A stretch of DNA of 64,000 nt from an uncultured Pelagibacteraceae bacterium (GCA_902543485.1 CACBYP010000002.1:62001-126000); one strand, 5' to 3'. Counted from the first letter of the stretch, positions 44,248 through 54,378 are shown. A program made the numbers and translations. The notes: a model not told the origin generated them from the sequence alone.

Positions 44248-44580
44248 CTAAATGCATCCGCTAGAACTAAATCCGATAATAACCCCTGATGCATTCACCT
44301 CAAATTTTCTTTCGCAAGGAATTCCATATTTTTTTGTTTTGTAGATAAGCATTTCATTTCCGAGTTCATTGACAAAATCTTCTGAAGGTGAGCCTAATTC
44401 TAATCTCATCTCATTAACTTCTTTTCCAACGAATTGACCAAATTTTTCATTCTCTTTTTCAGCCACTTCATCAGATTTCTTTTTAATTGTCTGGCATCCA
44501 GTTAAAAAAATTATTGTTAATGTGATAAACAGAGCAATAAATTTTTTTGATAAAGTATTATTTTTAAAAGCAATAATCAT
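44248..44580 (-). CDS. Small lipoprotein
   Basis: Lipobox FLTGCQT; 110 aa. Confidence 0.7.
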   Translation of the reverse strand: MIIAFKNNTLSKKFIALFITLTIIFLTGCQTIKKKSDEVAEKENEKFGQFVGKEVNEMRLELGSPSEDFVNELGNEMLIYKTKKYGIPCERKFEVNASGVIIGFSSSGCI

Positions 44581-44718
44581 TAATACATACCTAAAGTTGA
44601 ATTATGTTAACAATTTGTTCAAAACTTTCATTAAATTGTTTGAATTTAATACAAATTTGAAAAGATAGGAAATTTTAAAGATTATTAAGTTATTGATTTA
44701 TTATATTAAAGAAATGTT

Positions 44719-46218
44719 ATGGCAACAGACTTAAGAATATCAAATATATCAAAAATATATCCAGGGTGTATAGCTAATGATAATGTATCTCTTCAATTTA
44801 AAAGTGGAAAAATATACGCGCTATTAGGAGAGAACGGAGCTGGAAAATCTACATTAGTAAAAATTTTGTCTGGTGTAATAAGCCCAGATAATGGTGAGGT
44901 TTTTTTAAATGAAAAAAATTTAAAATTAAGCTCTCCACTCGACGCCAAAAAAAATAAAATTGGAATGGTTTTTCAGCATTTCAATTTATTTGAAACTTTA
45001 TCAGTATTTGAAAACTTAAGTATAGATGCAACTGAAGATAACAAAAGTTTAAGGGTAAGAATAAACGAAATATTTAAAAAATATAACTTTAGTATTGACC
45101 TTGATATTCCTGTATTAAATTTATCAGCAGGACAAAAGCAAAAAGTTGAGATTATAAGATGTCTTTTAAGAAGCCCAAAAGTTCTAATCATGGACGAGCC
45201 TACATCTGTTTTGACTGAGCAAGAAACAGAGGAATTATTTATATCTTTAAAAAAATTCTGTGATGAAGGAATATTAATTATTTACATTACCCACAAACTA
45301 AAAGAAGTTTTGTCTTTATGCGATGAAGTTGCAGTAATGCGAAAAGGTAAGGTCGTATCTGTTAGCCAAACACAAAATGAAAAAGTTGAAACTCTCGCAA
45401 ATAAGATGGTTGGTCAAAAACTAGCGAAAATTAAGAAAAAAATTAATATTTCCAAAAATAAAGATGAGATATTTAAAGTAAAACATTTAAATTTTTATAG
45501 CGATGATCCTTTTGAAACAAATTTAGTTAATCTTAATTTTTCTGTGAAGAAAGGAGAATGTTTAGGTATAGCAGGTATTTCTGGCAATGGTCAAAACGAA
45601 CTCTTTCAAATTTTGAGTGGAGAAATAATTACACCTAATACATCAATCATTTTTCGAAATAAAGAAATTGCTAAACTAAATCCAAAGCAACGACGAGAGT
45701 ATTTAATGGCTTTTTCTCCTGAAGATAGAATATCTCAAGCAGCTGTACCTGAATTAAAAATATATGAAAATGTAGCTTTAAATAATTTCAAGGCATCAAA
45801 TTTTTTTGAAAAAGGTTTGGTAAATGAAAGAAAAATTAAGGATCATTCAAAGAAAATACTATCTGACTTCTCGGTAAATACAGACAATGTTGAATTAAAA
45901 AGTCAATTTCTATCGGGTGGAAATTTACAAAAACTTATTTTAGGGAGAGAATTAATTACAGCTCCAGAATTATTAATTTGTTACAATCCAACATGGGGGC
46001 TCGATGTGGGTGCAATCAATTATATTCATGAAACACTTATAAAAATTAATGATCAAGAAAAATCAACGATTTTAATTTCTACAGATACGGAGGAGTTATT
46101 AAAACTCAGTGATAGAATTGCAGTTATTTACAAAGGCAAGCTTTCAAAAATAATGTCTTCAGAGGAAGTCACTCCAGAAAAATTAGGAGTTCTAATGGGA
46201 GGAGGTTCCATTGATTAA
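44719..46218 (+). CDS. BMP-type (nucleoside-like) ABC importer, double-NBD ATPase
   Basis: Walker A GENGAGKST, second NBD GISGNGQNELFQILSGE, LSGGNLQKLILGREL; upstream of permeases and BMP. Confidence 0.9.
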   Translation: MATDLRISNISKIYPGCIANDNVSLQFKSGKIYALLGENGAGKSTLVKILSGVISPDNGEVFLNEKNLKLSSPLDAKKNKIGMVFQHFNLFETLSVFENLSIDATEDNKSLRVRINEIFKKYNFSIDLDIPVLNLSAGQKQKVEIIRCLLRSPKVLIMDEPTSVLTEQETEELFISLKKFCDEGILIIYITHKLKEVLSLCDEVAVMRKGKVVSVSQTQNEKVETLANKMVGQKLAKIKKKINISKNKDEIFKVKHLNFYSDDPFETNLVNLNFSVKKGECLGIAGISGNGQNELFQILSGEIITPNTSIIFRNKEIAKLNPKQRREYLMAFSPEDRISQAAVPELKIYENVALNNFKASNFFEKGLVNERKIKDHSKKILSDFSVNTDNVELKSQFLSGGNLQKLILGRELITAPELLICYNPTWGLDVGAINYIHETLIKINDQEKSTILISTDTEELLKLSDRIAVIYKGKLSKIMSSEEVTPEKLGVLMGGGSID

Positions 46219-47290
46219 AATTGAAAAAAGAAATGACGTGCCAATGGCATTATATTTTTTTACACCTTTTATTGCAATCATACTTACAATTTTAGGTGGT
46301 GGTATAATTTTTTATATTTTAGGTTTTAATCCAATAGAAGCACTTAAATTTTACTTTATAACTCCAATTTCAAATTTATATGGATTCAGTGAATTGCTAC
46401 TCAAAGCAACCCCTCTTTGCTTAATTGCTATTGGTTTATCATATTGTTTTAAAAGTAATAATTGGAATATTGGTGCAGAAGGACAATTAACGTTTGGTGC
46501 GATTGTAGGAGGAGGAGTTGCTCTTTTATTTTATAATCAAGAAGGTTTTTATATACTGCCTTTAGTTATACTTGCTGGAGCAATTGGGGGAATGATCTTT
46601 GCACTTATCCCAGCAATCCTTAAAACATATTTTAATACAAACGAGATTTTAGTTAGTCTTATGTTGGTTTACGTTTCAAAGCTAATCTTAGATTACTTAG
46701 TAGTTGGGCCATGGAGTAATCCTGAAGGTTTTAATTTTCCTGAAACAAGACAATTTAGTGACTCATCTAGAATGCCATTATTATTTGAGGGTTTGAGAAT
46801 TCATGCTGGTATTTTTTTAGCTCTCGCAGCAGTTATGCTGAGTTGGTTTATTCTTTATAAAACCTATTTAGGCTTTCAGATTAAAGTATCTGGTCTAAGT
46901 TTAAAAACTGCTAAGTATGCTGGGTTTAAAGGAAAAACTATGATTTTGGTTGTTTTTATGATTAGTGGTGCTTGTGCGGGATTAGCTGGAGTTGGTGAAA
47001 TTACTGGACCTATTGGACAGCTGCATAGAATGATATCCCCCGATTACGGTTTTACAGCAATTATTGTTGCTTTTTTAGGTCGTCTTAATCCTTTTGGCAT
47101 AATTTTTGCATCTTTGGTTGTTGCATTGACATACTTAGGTGCTGAAACGGCTCAAATTTTTTTACAAATACCAAAATATACCGGCCAAGTCTTTCAGGGT
47201 ATGATCTTATTTTTTTTACTCGCATCTGATTATTTGCTTATTTTCAAAGTTAAAATTTTAAGTTTAAAAAAAAATGAGCTTAGACATTAG
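46211..47290 (+). CDS. ABC transporter permease (BMP system)
   Basis: NNWNIGAEGQLTFGAIVGGGVAL typical of the YufP-type permease. Confidence 0.9.
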   Translation: MIKIEKRNDVPMALYFFTPFIAIILTILGGGIIFYILGFNPIEALKFYFITPISNLYGFSELLLKATPLCLIAIGLSYCFKSNNWNIGAEGQLTFGAIVGGGVALLFYNQEGFYILPLVILAGAIGGMIFALIPAILKTYFNTNEILVSLMLVYVSKLILDYLVVGPWSNPEGFNFPETRQFSDSSRMPLLFEGLRIHAGIFLALAAVMLSWFILYKTYLGFQIKVSGLSLKTAKYAGFKGKTMILVVFMISGACAGLAGVGEITGPIGQLHRMISPDYGFTAIIVAFLGRLNPFGIIFASLVVALTYLGAETAQIFLQIPKYTGQVFQGMILFFLLASDYLLIFKVKILSLKKNELRH

Positions 47291-48206
47291 TTTTATAGGA
47301 ATTCTGATAGGATCGATAATGGCGTCATCAGTGCCATTAATACTTGCTGCTTCAGGTGAATTGATTACTGAAAGATCGGGCGTTTTAAATTTAGGTGTCG
47401 AAGGAATGATGATAATCGGAGCAATATCTGGTTTTGCTTTAATGGTAATAACAGACAACCTATTTATAGCAATCGTAGGCTCTATGTTATCAGGAGTTAT
47501 AATTTCATTAATATTTGGATTTTTAACACAATCTCTTCTTACAAACCATGTTGCAACAGGTTTGGCATTAACTATTTTTGGCATTGGTTTATCCGCAATG
47601 TTAGGAAAAAATTTTGTTGGTATCCCTGGAAAAGAATTTCCAATTTTATTTTCAAGTTTAAGAGAAAGTATTCCGTTTTTTGGTCCAATATTATTTGGAC
47701 ACTCTATAGTTTTATATTTTGCTTTTGCTTTACCATTTTTAACTAATTATTTTTTGAAAAAAACTAAATTAGGTTTAATTGTTAGAGCTGTTGGTGATTC
47801 GCCTGTTTCCGCATCTAATCAAGGTATAAATGTTATTGTAGTTAGATACTGTTGTATTCTTTATGGAGGAGCTATGTGTGGCTTATCAGGTGCATATCTA
47901 TCTTTAATATACACTCCACAGTGGATTGAAAATATGACAGCTGGAAGAGGATGGATAGCTTTAGCTTTAGTTGTATTTGCAACCTGGAGTCCTATAAAAG
48001 TTTTAATTGGTGCTTTAATTTTTGGTGGGATTACAATTCTACAATTACATATGCAAGCAATTGGGTTTAGAATACCAGTTCAATTTTTAAGTGCATTACC
48101 TTATCTGATGACAATAATAGTTTTAGTTGTAATCTCTCGTGACAGTAGAAAAATAAAACTGAATACCCCAACCTCCTTAGGAAGAATATTCTATAAGGAA
48201 AAGTAA
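47274..48206 (+). CDS. ABC transporter permease (BMP system)
   Basis: TPLILAASGELITERSGVLNLGVEGMMIIGAISGF-type motif of YufQ family. Confidence 0.9.
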   Translation: MSLDISFIGILIGSIMASSVPLILAASGELITERSGVLNLGVEGMMIIGAISGFALMVITDNLFIAIVGSMLSGVIISLIFGFLTQSLLTNHVATGLALTIFGIGLSAMLGKNFVGIPGKEFPILFSSLRESIPFFGPILFGHSIVLYFAFALPFLTNYFLKKTKLGLIVRAVGDSPVSASNQGINVIVVRYCCILYGGAMCGLSGAYLSLIYTPQWIENMTAGRGWIALALVVFATWSPIKVLIGALIFGGITILQLHMQAIGFRIPVQFLSALPYLMTIIVLVVISRDSRKIKLNTPTSLGRIFYKEK

Positions 48207-48293
48207 TGTTAGCTATTCGAAAATAATTATTTTTTTTTTTTGAATTTTGATTAACTTAAAGCTTCACAAAAAAATTTAGAGGGGAAATTCAAA

Positions 48294-49358
48294 ATGTATA
48301 AAAACTTTTTTAGATATTTAATTTCTGCAATTTTTCTACTTGGGTTTAGTGTAAACTCAAATGCGGATTTTAAAGTTGGTTTTGTCTATGTTGGCCCAAC
48401 TGGTGACCATGGATGGACATTTCAACATCACGAAGGTAGAAACGCTGTAGAGGCAGCTGGAATAAAAACAACATTTGTTGAAAGTGTTCCAGAAGGTGCT
48501 GATGCAGAAAGAGTAATAAGACAACTGGCTCAATCTGGCCACGACTTAATTTTTACAACTAGTTTTGGATATATGGATCCAACTAACAAAGTTGCAAAAG
48601 ACTTTCCAAACGTAAAATTTGAACACGCAACAGGTTATAAAAGAGAGCACTCAAATGTTTCTACTTATTCTGCAAGATTTTACGAAGGAAGAACTCTTTT
48701 AGGCCATATTGCTGGAAAAATGACCAAAACTAACACGATTGGCTATATTGCATCTTTTCCAATTCCTGAAGTAATAAGAGGAATTAATGCAATGACTCTT
48801 GCTGCACAAAAGGTCAATCCAAATATTAAAACTAAGATTGTATGGGTGTTTACTTGGTACGATCCAGGTAAAGAAGCTGAAGCAGCGCAAGCTTTAATCG
48901 ATCAAGGTGCAGATGTAATTATGCAACATACAGATAGTACAGCACCAGTTCAAACAGCGGAGAAAGCAGGTGTATGGTCATTTGGTCAAGCAAGTGACAT
49001 GCAAAGATTTGCTCCTAAATCAATTTTGACTTCTATTATTGATGATTGGGCACCATATTATGTTGAAAGAGCTATTGCTGCAAGAGACGGCACATGGAAT
49101 CAACAAGACACATGGCATGGATTAAAGGAAGGTATGGTGGCTATGGGACCATATAATTCTGCAATGGGTGCTGACTTAGTTAAAGAAGTAGAGCAGCTTC
49201 AAAAAGATCTAGCATCAGGAAAAGTTCATTCGTTCACAGGTCCTATATATGACCAAAAAGGTAATATATTAGTTGCAGAAGGGAAAGTTGCTGATGATGG
49301 AATGTTAGCTGGAATGAGTGTTTATGTAAAAGGTGTTGAAGGAGATATTCCAAAATAA
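48294..49358 (+). CDS. BMP family ABC transporter substrate-binding protein
   Basis: Signal peptide; KVGFVYVGPTGDHGWTFQHHEGR, DLIFTTSFGYMDPTNKVAKDFPNVKFEHATG. Confidence 0.94.
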   Translation: MYKNFFRYLISAIFLLGFSVNSNADFKVGFVYVGPTGDHGWTFQHHEGRNAVEAAGIKTTFVESVPEGADAERVIRQLAQSGHDLIFTTSFGYMDPTNKVAKDFPNVKFEHATGYKREHSNVSTYSARFYEGRTLLGHIAGKMTKTNTIGYIASFPIPEVIRGINAMTLAAQKVNPNIKTKIVWVFTWYDPGKEAEAAQALIDQGADVIMQHTDSTAPVQTAEKAGVWSFGQASDMQRFAPKSILTSIIDDWAPYYVERAIAARDGTWNQQDTWHGLKEGMVAMGPYNSAMGADLVKEVEQLQKDLASGKVHSFTGPIYDQKGNILVAEGKVADDGMLAGMSVYVKGVEGDIPK

Positions 49359-49374
49359 TTTTTAAAAAAAAATT

Positions 49375-49410
49375 AAAAAAGGCCAACTTATATAGTTGGC
49401 CTTTTTTTTT
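49375..49410. terminator. Bidirectional rho-independent terminator
   Basis: aaaaaaGGCCAACT-tatat-AGTTGGCCtttttttttt between convergent bmp and phosphoribosyltransferase genes. Confidence 0.93.
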
Positions 49411-49945
49411 ATGAATGTTTTTTCTTTAAACCATTAATATCTATTTCATCATAATATTCTGAAGGTTGAACTATCCAAGGATCTCCATCTAGTAAAATTG
49501 GACAAAAATCTGGAGTAAAAGAAGAGGATTTTTTTTTCCAAAGACAAGCTGTTTTTATTTCTTGAATATGGTTTTTCACTGGAGCATAATTTTTTAACCA
49601 TTTAATACTTTCATTTAATGTAAGTCCAGTATCGGATAAATCATCAACTAATAAAACATTTTTAAAGTCTTCATTTTTAGCTATTGAGCTTATATCTCTT
49701 GCAAAAATAAGTTCGCCCTGTTTATTTTCTACAGTTTCTCCAGAATAACTTTGAATAACAACATAAGCAGTGGGCAATTTAAATATTCTTGATAGCATAT
49801 CAATTATAGGTGCTGCACCCCTCATTATTCCGACTAAAACAGATGGTTTGTAATTTTTTTCAATTGTAAGGGCTAACTTTTCAACTGCTAATTTATAATC
49901 TTCATAATTGATTATTAATTTTTCTGGCATAAAATTTGGTAACAT
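49409..49945 (-). CDS. Purine (xanthine/guanine-type) phosphoribosyltransferase
   Basis: VGIMRGAAPIIDMLSRIF, PRPP motif VLLVDDLSDTGLT. Confidence 0.85.
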   Translation of the reverse strand: MLPNFMPEKLIINYEDYKLAVEKLALTIEKNYKPSVLVGIMRGAAPIIDMLSRIFKLPTAYVVIQSYSGETVENKQGELIFARDISSIAKNEDFKNVLLVDDLSDTGLTLNESIKWLKNYAPVKNHIQEIKTACLWKKKSSSFTPDFCPILLDGDPWIVQPSEYYDEIDINGLKKKHS

Positions 49946-49972
49946 AAAAAAAAAAAATTAAAAAGGAGAATT

Positions 49973-50263
49973 ATGAAAGGTTACTGGATTGCAACTTACA
50001 GTGAAATTAAAGACCCTGAAAGAATGAAAAAATATGCAGATAAAGCAAAGGAAGCTGTATTAAAACATTCTGGAAAAATTTTAGCTCGAAGTGCTAATAA
50101 CATTGCACTTGAGGGTAGAGAAATGGTTAGAATAGCACTTGCAGAGTTCCCAGACGTGGAAACTGCTAAAAAATGCTACGATTCTGAAGAATATGTTGAG
50201 GCAAGAACATATCTTAAAGATAATGTAATTAGAGAACATATGATATTTGAAGGAATGGAATAA
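49973..50263 (+). CDS. DUF1330 family protein (copy 1)
   Basis: MKGYWIATYSEIKDPERMKKYADKAKEAVLKHSGKILAR. Confidence 0.88.
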   Translation: MKGYWIATYSEIKDPERMKKYADKAKEAVLKHSGKILARSANNIALEGREMVRIALAEFPDVETAKKCYDSEEYVEARTYLKDNVIREHMIFEGME

Positions 50264-50281
50264 CTTAGAAATGGGGCAAAT

Positions 50282-50578
50282 ATGAAGACATATTGGGTGA
50301 GTTTGTATACAGAGATTTCAAACCAAGATAACCTAAAAAAATATGGTGAAAATGCAATACCAGTTATAAAAAAATTTGGTGGTACTCCTGTAGTTAGAGG
50401 AGGCAAACTAAAATATTATAGTGGTGACAAAATATTAAGGACTGTCATTTGGGAATTTCCCAGTTATGACATGGCCATATCTTGTCATGACTCAGAAGAT
50501 TATTTAAAAGCTTGGTCTTATGCAGAACAAACTACAAAAAGACATATGTTTATTGTGGAGGGTACTAATACTGAATAG
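50282..50578 (+). CDS. DUF1330 family protein (copy 2)
   Basis: MKTYWVSLYTEISNQDNLKKYGENAIPVIKKFGGTPVVRGG; tandem paralogue. Confidence 0.85.
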   Translation: MKTYWVSLYTEISNQDNLKKYGENAIPVIKKFGGTPVVRGGKLKYYSGDKILRTVIWEFPSYDMAISCHDSEDYLKAWSYAEQTTKRHMFIVEGTNTE

Positions 50579-51191
50579 TATCATCATCAATTGAACGCCA
50601 CAAATACCAAGTGGCAACAGAGCAGTATGGAGAAAATCTTTTTTGAAGCTTTTTTACAAAAATTTCAGGTGGAAAATATTTTTTTTTATAGTTGTTTGAT
50701 ATTGCTCTTAATAAGCCAATATCCTGAACTGGCCAGATATTAGACCTATTATAAGTAAATAACAAAATCATCTCTGCTGACCATCTTCCAATTTGTCTTA
50801 AAGTTGATAGGTATATAATTGCTTCTTCATCGCTCATTTTCGAAATTAATCTTGGGTTAAAACTTTTATCTTTAAATTTTTGAGACATTTCCAAGATACC
50901 CCTTATTTTTTGACGACTAAGACCGCATTTTTTAAGTTGTGATGTTTTAAGCTTTGAAACAATTTTTGGATTAATTTTTTTTTTACATGCCAATTCAAAT
51001 TTTTTGAAGACAGAGTCTGCAGCAGCAACACTTATTTGTTGTCCTATTATACTTTTGCATAAAGAATAAAAGACATCTTTTCTAGTAGTTAAATTATTAT
51101 CTTTATATTTTTTAATCAATGATCTCATAATACTATCTTTTTTTGAAAGATATATTCTAGCTTTTTTCCAATATGTCGGTGCCTTACTCAT
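50565..51191 (-). CDS. DNA-3-methyladenine glycosylase II-like (HhH-GPD)
   Basis: SIIGQQISVAAADSVFKKF, LRQIGRWSAEMILLF, WPVQDIGLLRAI. Confidence 0.9.
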   Translation of the reverse strand: MSKAPTYWKKARIYLSKKDSIMRSLIKKYKDNNLTTRKDVFYSLCKSIIGQQISVAAADSVFKKFELACKKKINPKIVSKLKTSQLKKCGLSRQKIRGILEMSQKFKDKSFNPRLISKMSDEEAIIYLSTLRQIGRWSAEMILLFTYNRSNIWPVQDIGLLRAISNNYKKKYFPPEIFVKKLQKRFSPYCSVATWYLWRSIDDDTIQY

Positions 51192-52065
51192 TTCTACTTA
51201 CCGTTACTTGTTTATTTAAATATATTTCTCTTCGAAATATAATGATTGATGATATTATTACCAGTGAAGCACCCATCAATGTTTTAATTGTGGGAATTTC
51301 ATCCCAAATAAAATATCCAAAAGATATTGCAAATATTAATCCTAAATATTTAAGAGGTGTAACCAGAGAAACCTCGGATAATTTATATGATTGACTTAAT
51401 AATAAATTAGCTGTTCCTCCCAACAAGCCAATTGTACATAATAGTAAGAAATCATTGAAAGTTGGCATGATCCACCCAAATGGTATTGATAAAACTCCAA
51501 CAATTGTAATTGCAAAAGAAAAAAAGAATGAGATCAACCAGACTGGTTCTGTGGATGAAAGTTTTCTAATTGTAATTGCAACGTAAGACATTCCAATACA
51601 AAAGATTATTGGAAATAAATAATAAATATTTAAGCTAGAAAATCCTGGTTGGGTAATTACTAAAACACCAATAAAACCAACAAATACTGCAGCCCATCTA
51701 TATACTCCTACTTTCTCACTTAGTAAAAATATTGATAGTAAAGTTGTAAATATAGGTGCAGCAAATGAAATACTTGTCACTGTTGCAAGTGGTAGGTTTC
51801 TTAGTGCCAAAAATATTGCAGCTAAAGCTATCAGTCCTGAACAACATCTAATTAAATGTAATCCTGGTCTATTTGTTTTGTAAAAATCTCTAAATCTTGT
51901 CTTAGGAACTAAAAAAATTATTGGCAAAATACCAAATAGACCTCTAAAGAACATTACCTGTCCAATTGGATAATCTGATGACCACTTGACTATTACATCC
52001 ATAAATGAAAAGGCACATATTGATAAAAACATGTAAAAAAAGCCTAATTGATTTTTGGAAAGCAT
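51184..52065 (-). CDS. EamA/DMT family transporter
   Basis: 293 aa, ten TM segments, two EamA-like repeats. Confidence 0.88.
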   Translation of the reverse strand: MLSKNQLGFFYMFLSICAFSFMDVIVKWSSDYPIGQVMFFRGLFGILPIIFLVPKTRFRDFYKTNRPGLHLIRCCSGLIALAAIFLALRNLPLATVTSISFAAPIFTTLLSIFLLSEKVGVYRWAAVFVGFIGVLVITQPGFSSLNIYYLFPIIFCIGMSYVAITIRKLSSTEPVWLISFFFSFAITIVGVLSIPFGWIMPTFNDFLLLCTIGLLGGTANLLLSQSYKLSEVSLVTPLKYLGLIFAISFGYFIWDEIPTIKTLMGASLVIISSIIIFRREIYLNKQVTVSRNE

Positions 52066-52099
52066 GATAATAACTTTAGATTAATTAAAATTTTTAGCA

Positions 52100-52546
52100 A
52101 TGGAAATAGCAACTTTAGCACTTGGATGTTTTTGGGGACCCGAAATAAAATTTAGCAAGTTAGATGGAGTAATAAATACAGAGGTTGGATATTGTGGAGG
52201 TAATACTGAGAAGACATCTTATAAAGAAGTATGTTATGGTGACACCAATCATGCAGAAGTAGTTAAAGTTGAATTTGACAATACTAAAATTTCTTATGAG
52301 GAAATAATAAGAAACTTTTTTGAATTTCATGATCCAACTACTTTAAACCGGCAAGGTCCAGATGTAGGTACTCAGTATAGAAGTGAAATATTTGTTCATG
52401 ATGAAAATCAAAATAAAATCGCTAACAAAGTATTGAAAGAAATTAATGAAAAATTTAAGGGTAAAATCGTTACCAAAATATCGAAATCAAAAAATTATAA
52501 CAAAGCCGAAGATTATCATCAGAAATATTTGGAAAAAAGTTTCTAA
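52100..52546 (+). CDS. msrA: Peptide methionine sulfoxide reductase MsrA
   Basis: ALGCFWGPEIKFSKLDGVINTEVGYCGG, FFEFHDPTTLNRQGPDVGTQYRS. Confidence 0.96.
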   Translation: MEIATLALGCFWGPEIKFSKLDGVINTEVGYCGGNTEKTSYKEVCYGDTNHAEVVKVEFDNTKISYEEIIRNFFEFHDPTTLNRQGPDVGTQYRSEIFVHDENQNKIANKVLKEINEKFKGKIVTKISKSKNYNKAEDYHQKYLEKSF

Positions 52547-53358
52547 TGTCACTTATATCGACTGAGTGGCTAGAAAAAAATCTCTCAAATGTAAAAATAG
52601 TTGATGGCTCTTGGCATATGCCTGCAACAAATAGAAGTGGTAAAGAAGAATTTAATAAAGAGCATATACCAAATGCAATTTTTTTTGATATCGACAAAAA
52701 TTGTAATAAATCAACCGACTTACCACATATGTTAACGGACATTAGTTCGTGGGAAAATATACTATCATCTATGGGCATATCCAACGAAGACGAAATTGTG
52801 ATTTATGATAATTCTGATGTTTTAAGTGCTTGTAGAGTATGGTTTAATTTAATTTACTTTGGCCATGATAAAAAGAAAGTACATGTTTTAGATGGAGGTT
52901 TTAATAAATGGAAAAAAGAAAAAAGAATAACTTCTGCTAATAATATAATTATTCAAACAACTAGCTATAAAGCAAAAGAAAATAATGGAATGGTTAAGAG
53001 CAAAGATCAGATTGACCAAAATATAATTAAAAAAAAATTTGATTTAGTTGATGCGAGAAGTAAAGATCGTTTTAATGGCACAACTCCAGACCCAAGAAAA
53101 AATGTAAGAAGTGGTTCAATACCTAATTCAATTTGCTTACCGTTTAAAACCCTTATCAATGACGATTTTACTTTTAAAAGTAAATCTGAAATTTTTTCTT
53201 ATTTTAAAGATTTATCTTTAAATGACCCAGTAAATGTAGTGTTTTCGTGCGGTTCTGGGATCACAGCATGTGTTTTGGCACTTGCATATTCTCAAGTAAA
53301 TAATAAGTATCTTCCAGTCATTTATGATGGTTCATGGGCTGAATATGGTAAAATATAA
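52546..53358 (+). CDS. sseA: 3-mercaptopyruvate/thiosulfate sulfurtransferase
   Basis: Two rhodanese domains; VVFSCGSGITACVLALA active site. Confidence 0.93.
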   Translation: MSLISTEWLEKNLSNVKIVDGSWHMPATNRSGKEEFNKEHIPNAIFFDIDKNCNKSTDLPHMLTDISSWENILSSMGISNEDEIVIYDNSDVLSACRVWFNLIYFGHDKKKVHVLDGGFNKWKKEKRITSANNIIIQTTSYKAKENNGMVKSKDQIDQNIIKKKFDLVDARSKDRFNGTTPDPRKNVRSGSIPNSICLPFKTLINDDFTFKSKSEIFSYFKDLSLNDPVNVVFSCGSGITACVLALAYSQVNNKYLPVIYDGSWAEYGKI

Positions 53359-53361
53359 AAT

Positions 53362-54378
53362 ATGAAAAGATCAACAAAAATTATAAGCATAATAATAATT
53401 TTCTTTTTAATTATAGCTACAGTGATTGTTGGTAGAACAATGATTGGAAATCATTTTAAGAAGAAATTTAGTAAAAGACCACCTCCAGGAATAATTGTTA
53501 CTGCAGCTGAAAATAGAGTTTTTGAAAATTTAATAAGCACATACGGAACAGCAAGACCATTTAAAACACAATCCTATAAAATTGAAAAGTATGAAATACT
53601 TAAACCTATCAACTTTAATCAAAAAGTAAAAAAAGGTGATGTAATTGCAGAACTTAAAAATAGAAAAATTACTGCTCAGTTTGATGGAACAATTGGAAAA
53701 AGAGAATTTTCAGAAGACATCGAAGTTTCAAAATCTTCAATCTTAGTTAATCTCGAAAATACCAGTATTATCTATTGTGATGTAGATATACCTGAAATGT
53801 TTGTACCATTTATTAAGGTTGGTTTACCTGTTGATATAAAATTTTCTGGATACAAAGATAAAACATATAAAGGTCAAGTTGACTCGTTAGCTAGTCGAAT
53901 TAGTGAGGATACTAGATCATTACCAACAAGGATAAAAATGGACAATACATCTGGTGAAATTTTGCCTGGCTCATTTTTAGAAATTTCAATAAAATATGAT
54001 ACAAGAGAAAGCTTAAGTATCCCAGATACCAGCACAATAGTGGAAGGTGATAATATATTTATCTATAAAGTTGACGAAAAAAATAAAGTATTAAAAACAA
54101 ATATTGATACTGGCGATAGATACCTGGGTTTTGTTGAAGTTTTAAATGGTCTAAAGGTTGGTGACAAAGTTGTTGCTGAGGGTACAAAAAAAGTCAGACC
54201 AAATTTAATAATAAGACCTATAAAAAAGGGTGCTAAAGTAGCTAATCAAAACAAATCTAGTTGGGGTGGAAAAAAGAAAAAAGATACTAAAGAAAACAAG
54301 AATGGTATGTTTGCGTGGTTACAAAAATTAAATATATTTAAAAAGTCTGACTCTGAAAAACAAGAAAATAAAAAATAA
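53362..54378 (+). CDS. RND efflux periplasmic adaptor (HlyD family), hairpin-less
   Basis: Lipoyl half-motifs KKGDVIAELKN and ITAQFDGTIGKREF directly adjacent; beta-barrel and MP domains follow. Confidence 0.88.
   Translation: MKRSTKIISIIIIFFLIIATVIVGRTMIGNHFKKKFSKRPPPGIIVTAAENRVFENLISTYGTARPFKTQSYKIEKYEILKPINFNQKVKKGDVIAELKNRKITAQFDGTIGKREFSEDIEVSKSSILVNLENTSIIYCDVDIPEMFVPFIKVGLPVDIKFSGYKDKTYKGQVDSLASRISEDTRSLPTRIKMDNTSGEILPGSFLEISIKYDTRESLSIPDTSTIVEGDNIFIYKVDEKNKVLKTNIDTGDRYLGFVEVLNGLKVGDKVVAEGTKKVRPNLIIRPIKKGAKVANQNKSSWGGKKKKDTKENKNGMFAWLQKLNIFKKSDSEKQENKK

Noticed and set aside
44581-44718. TTCAAA...TTTGAA inverted repeat upstream of the BMP operon
   Set aside because: Six-bp arms in AT-rich DNA are too weak to call an operator or riboswitch.
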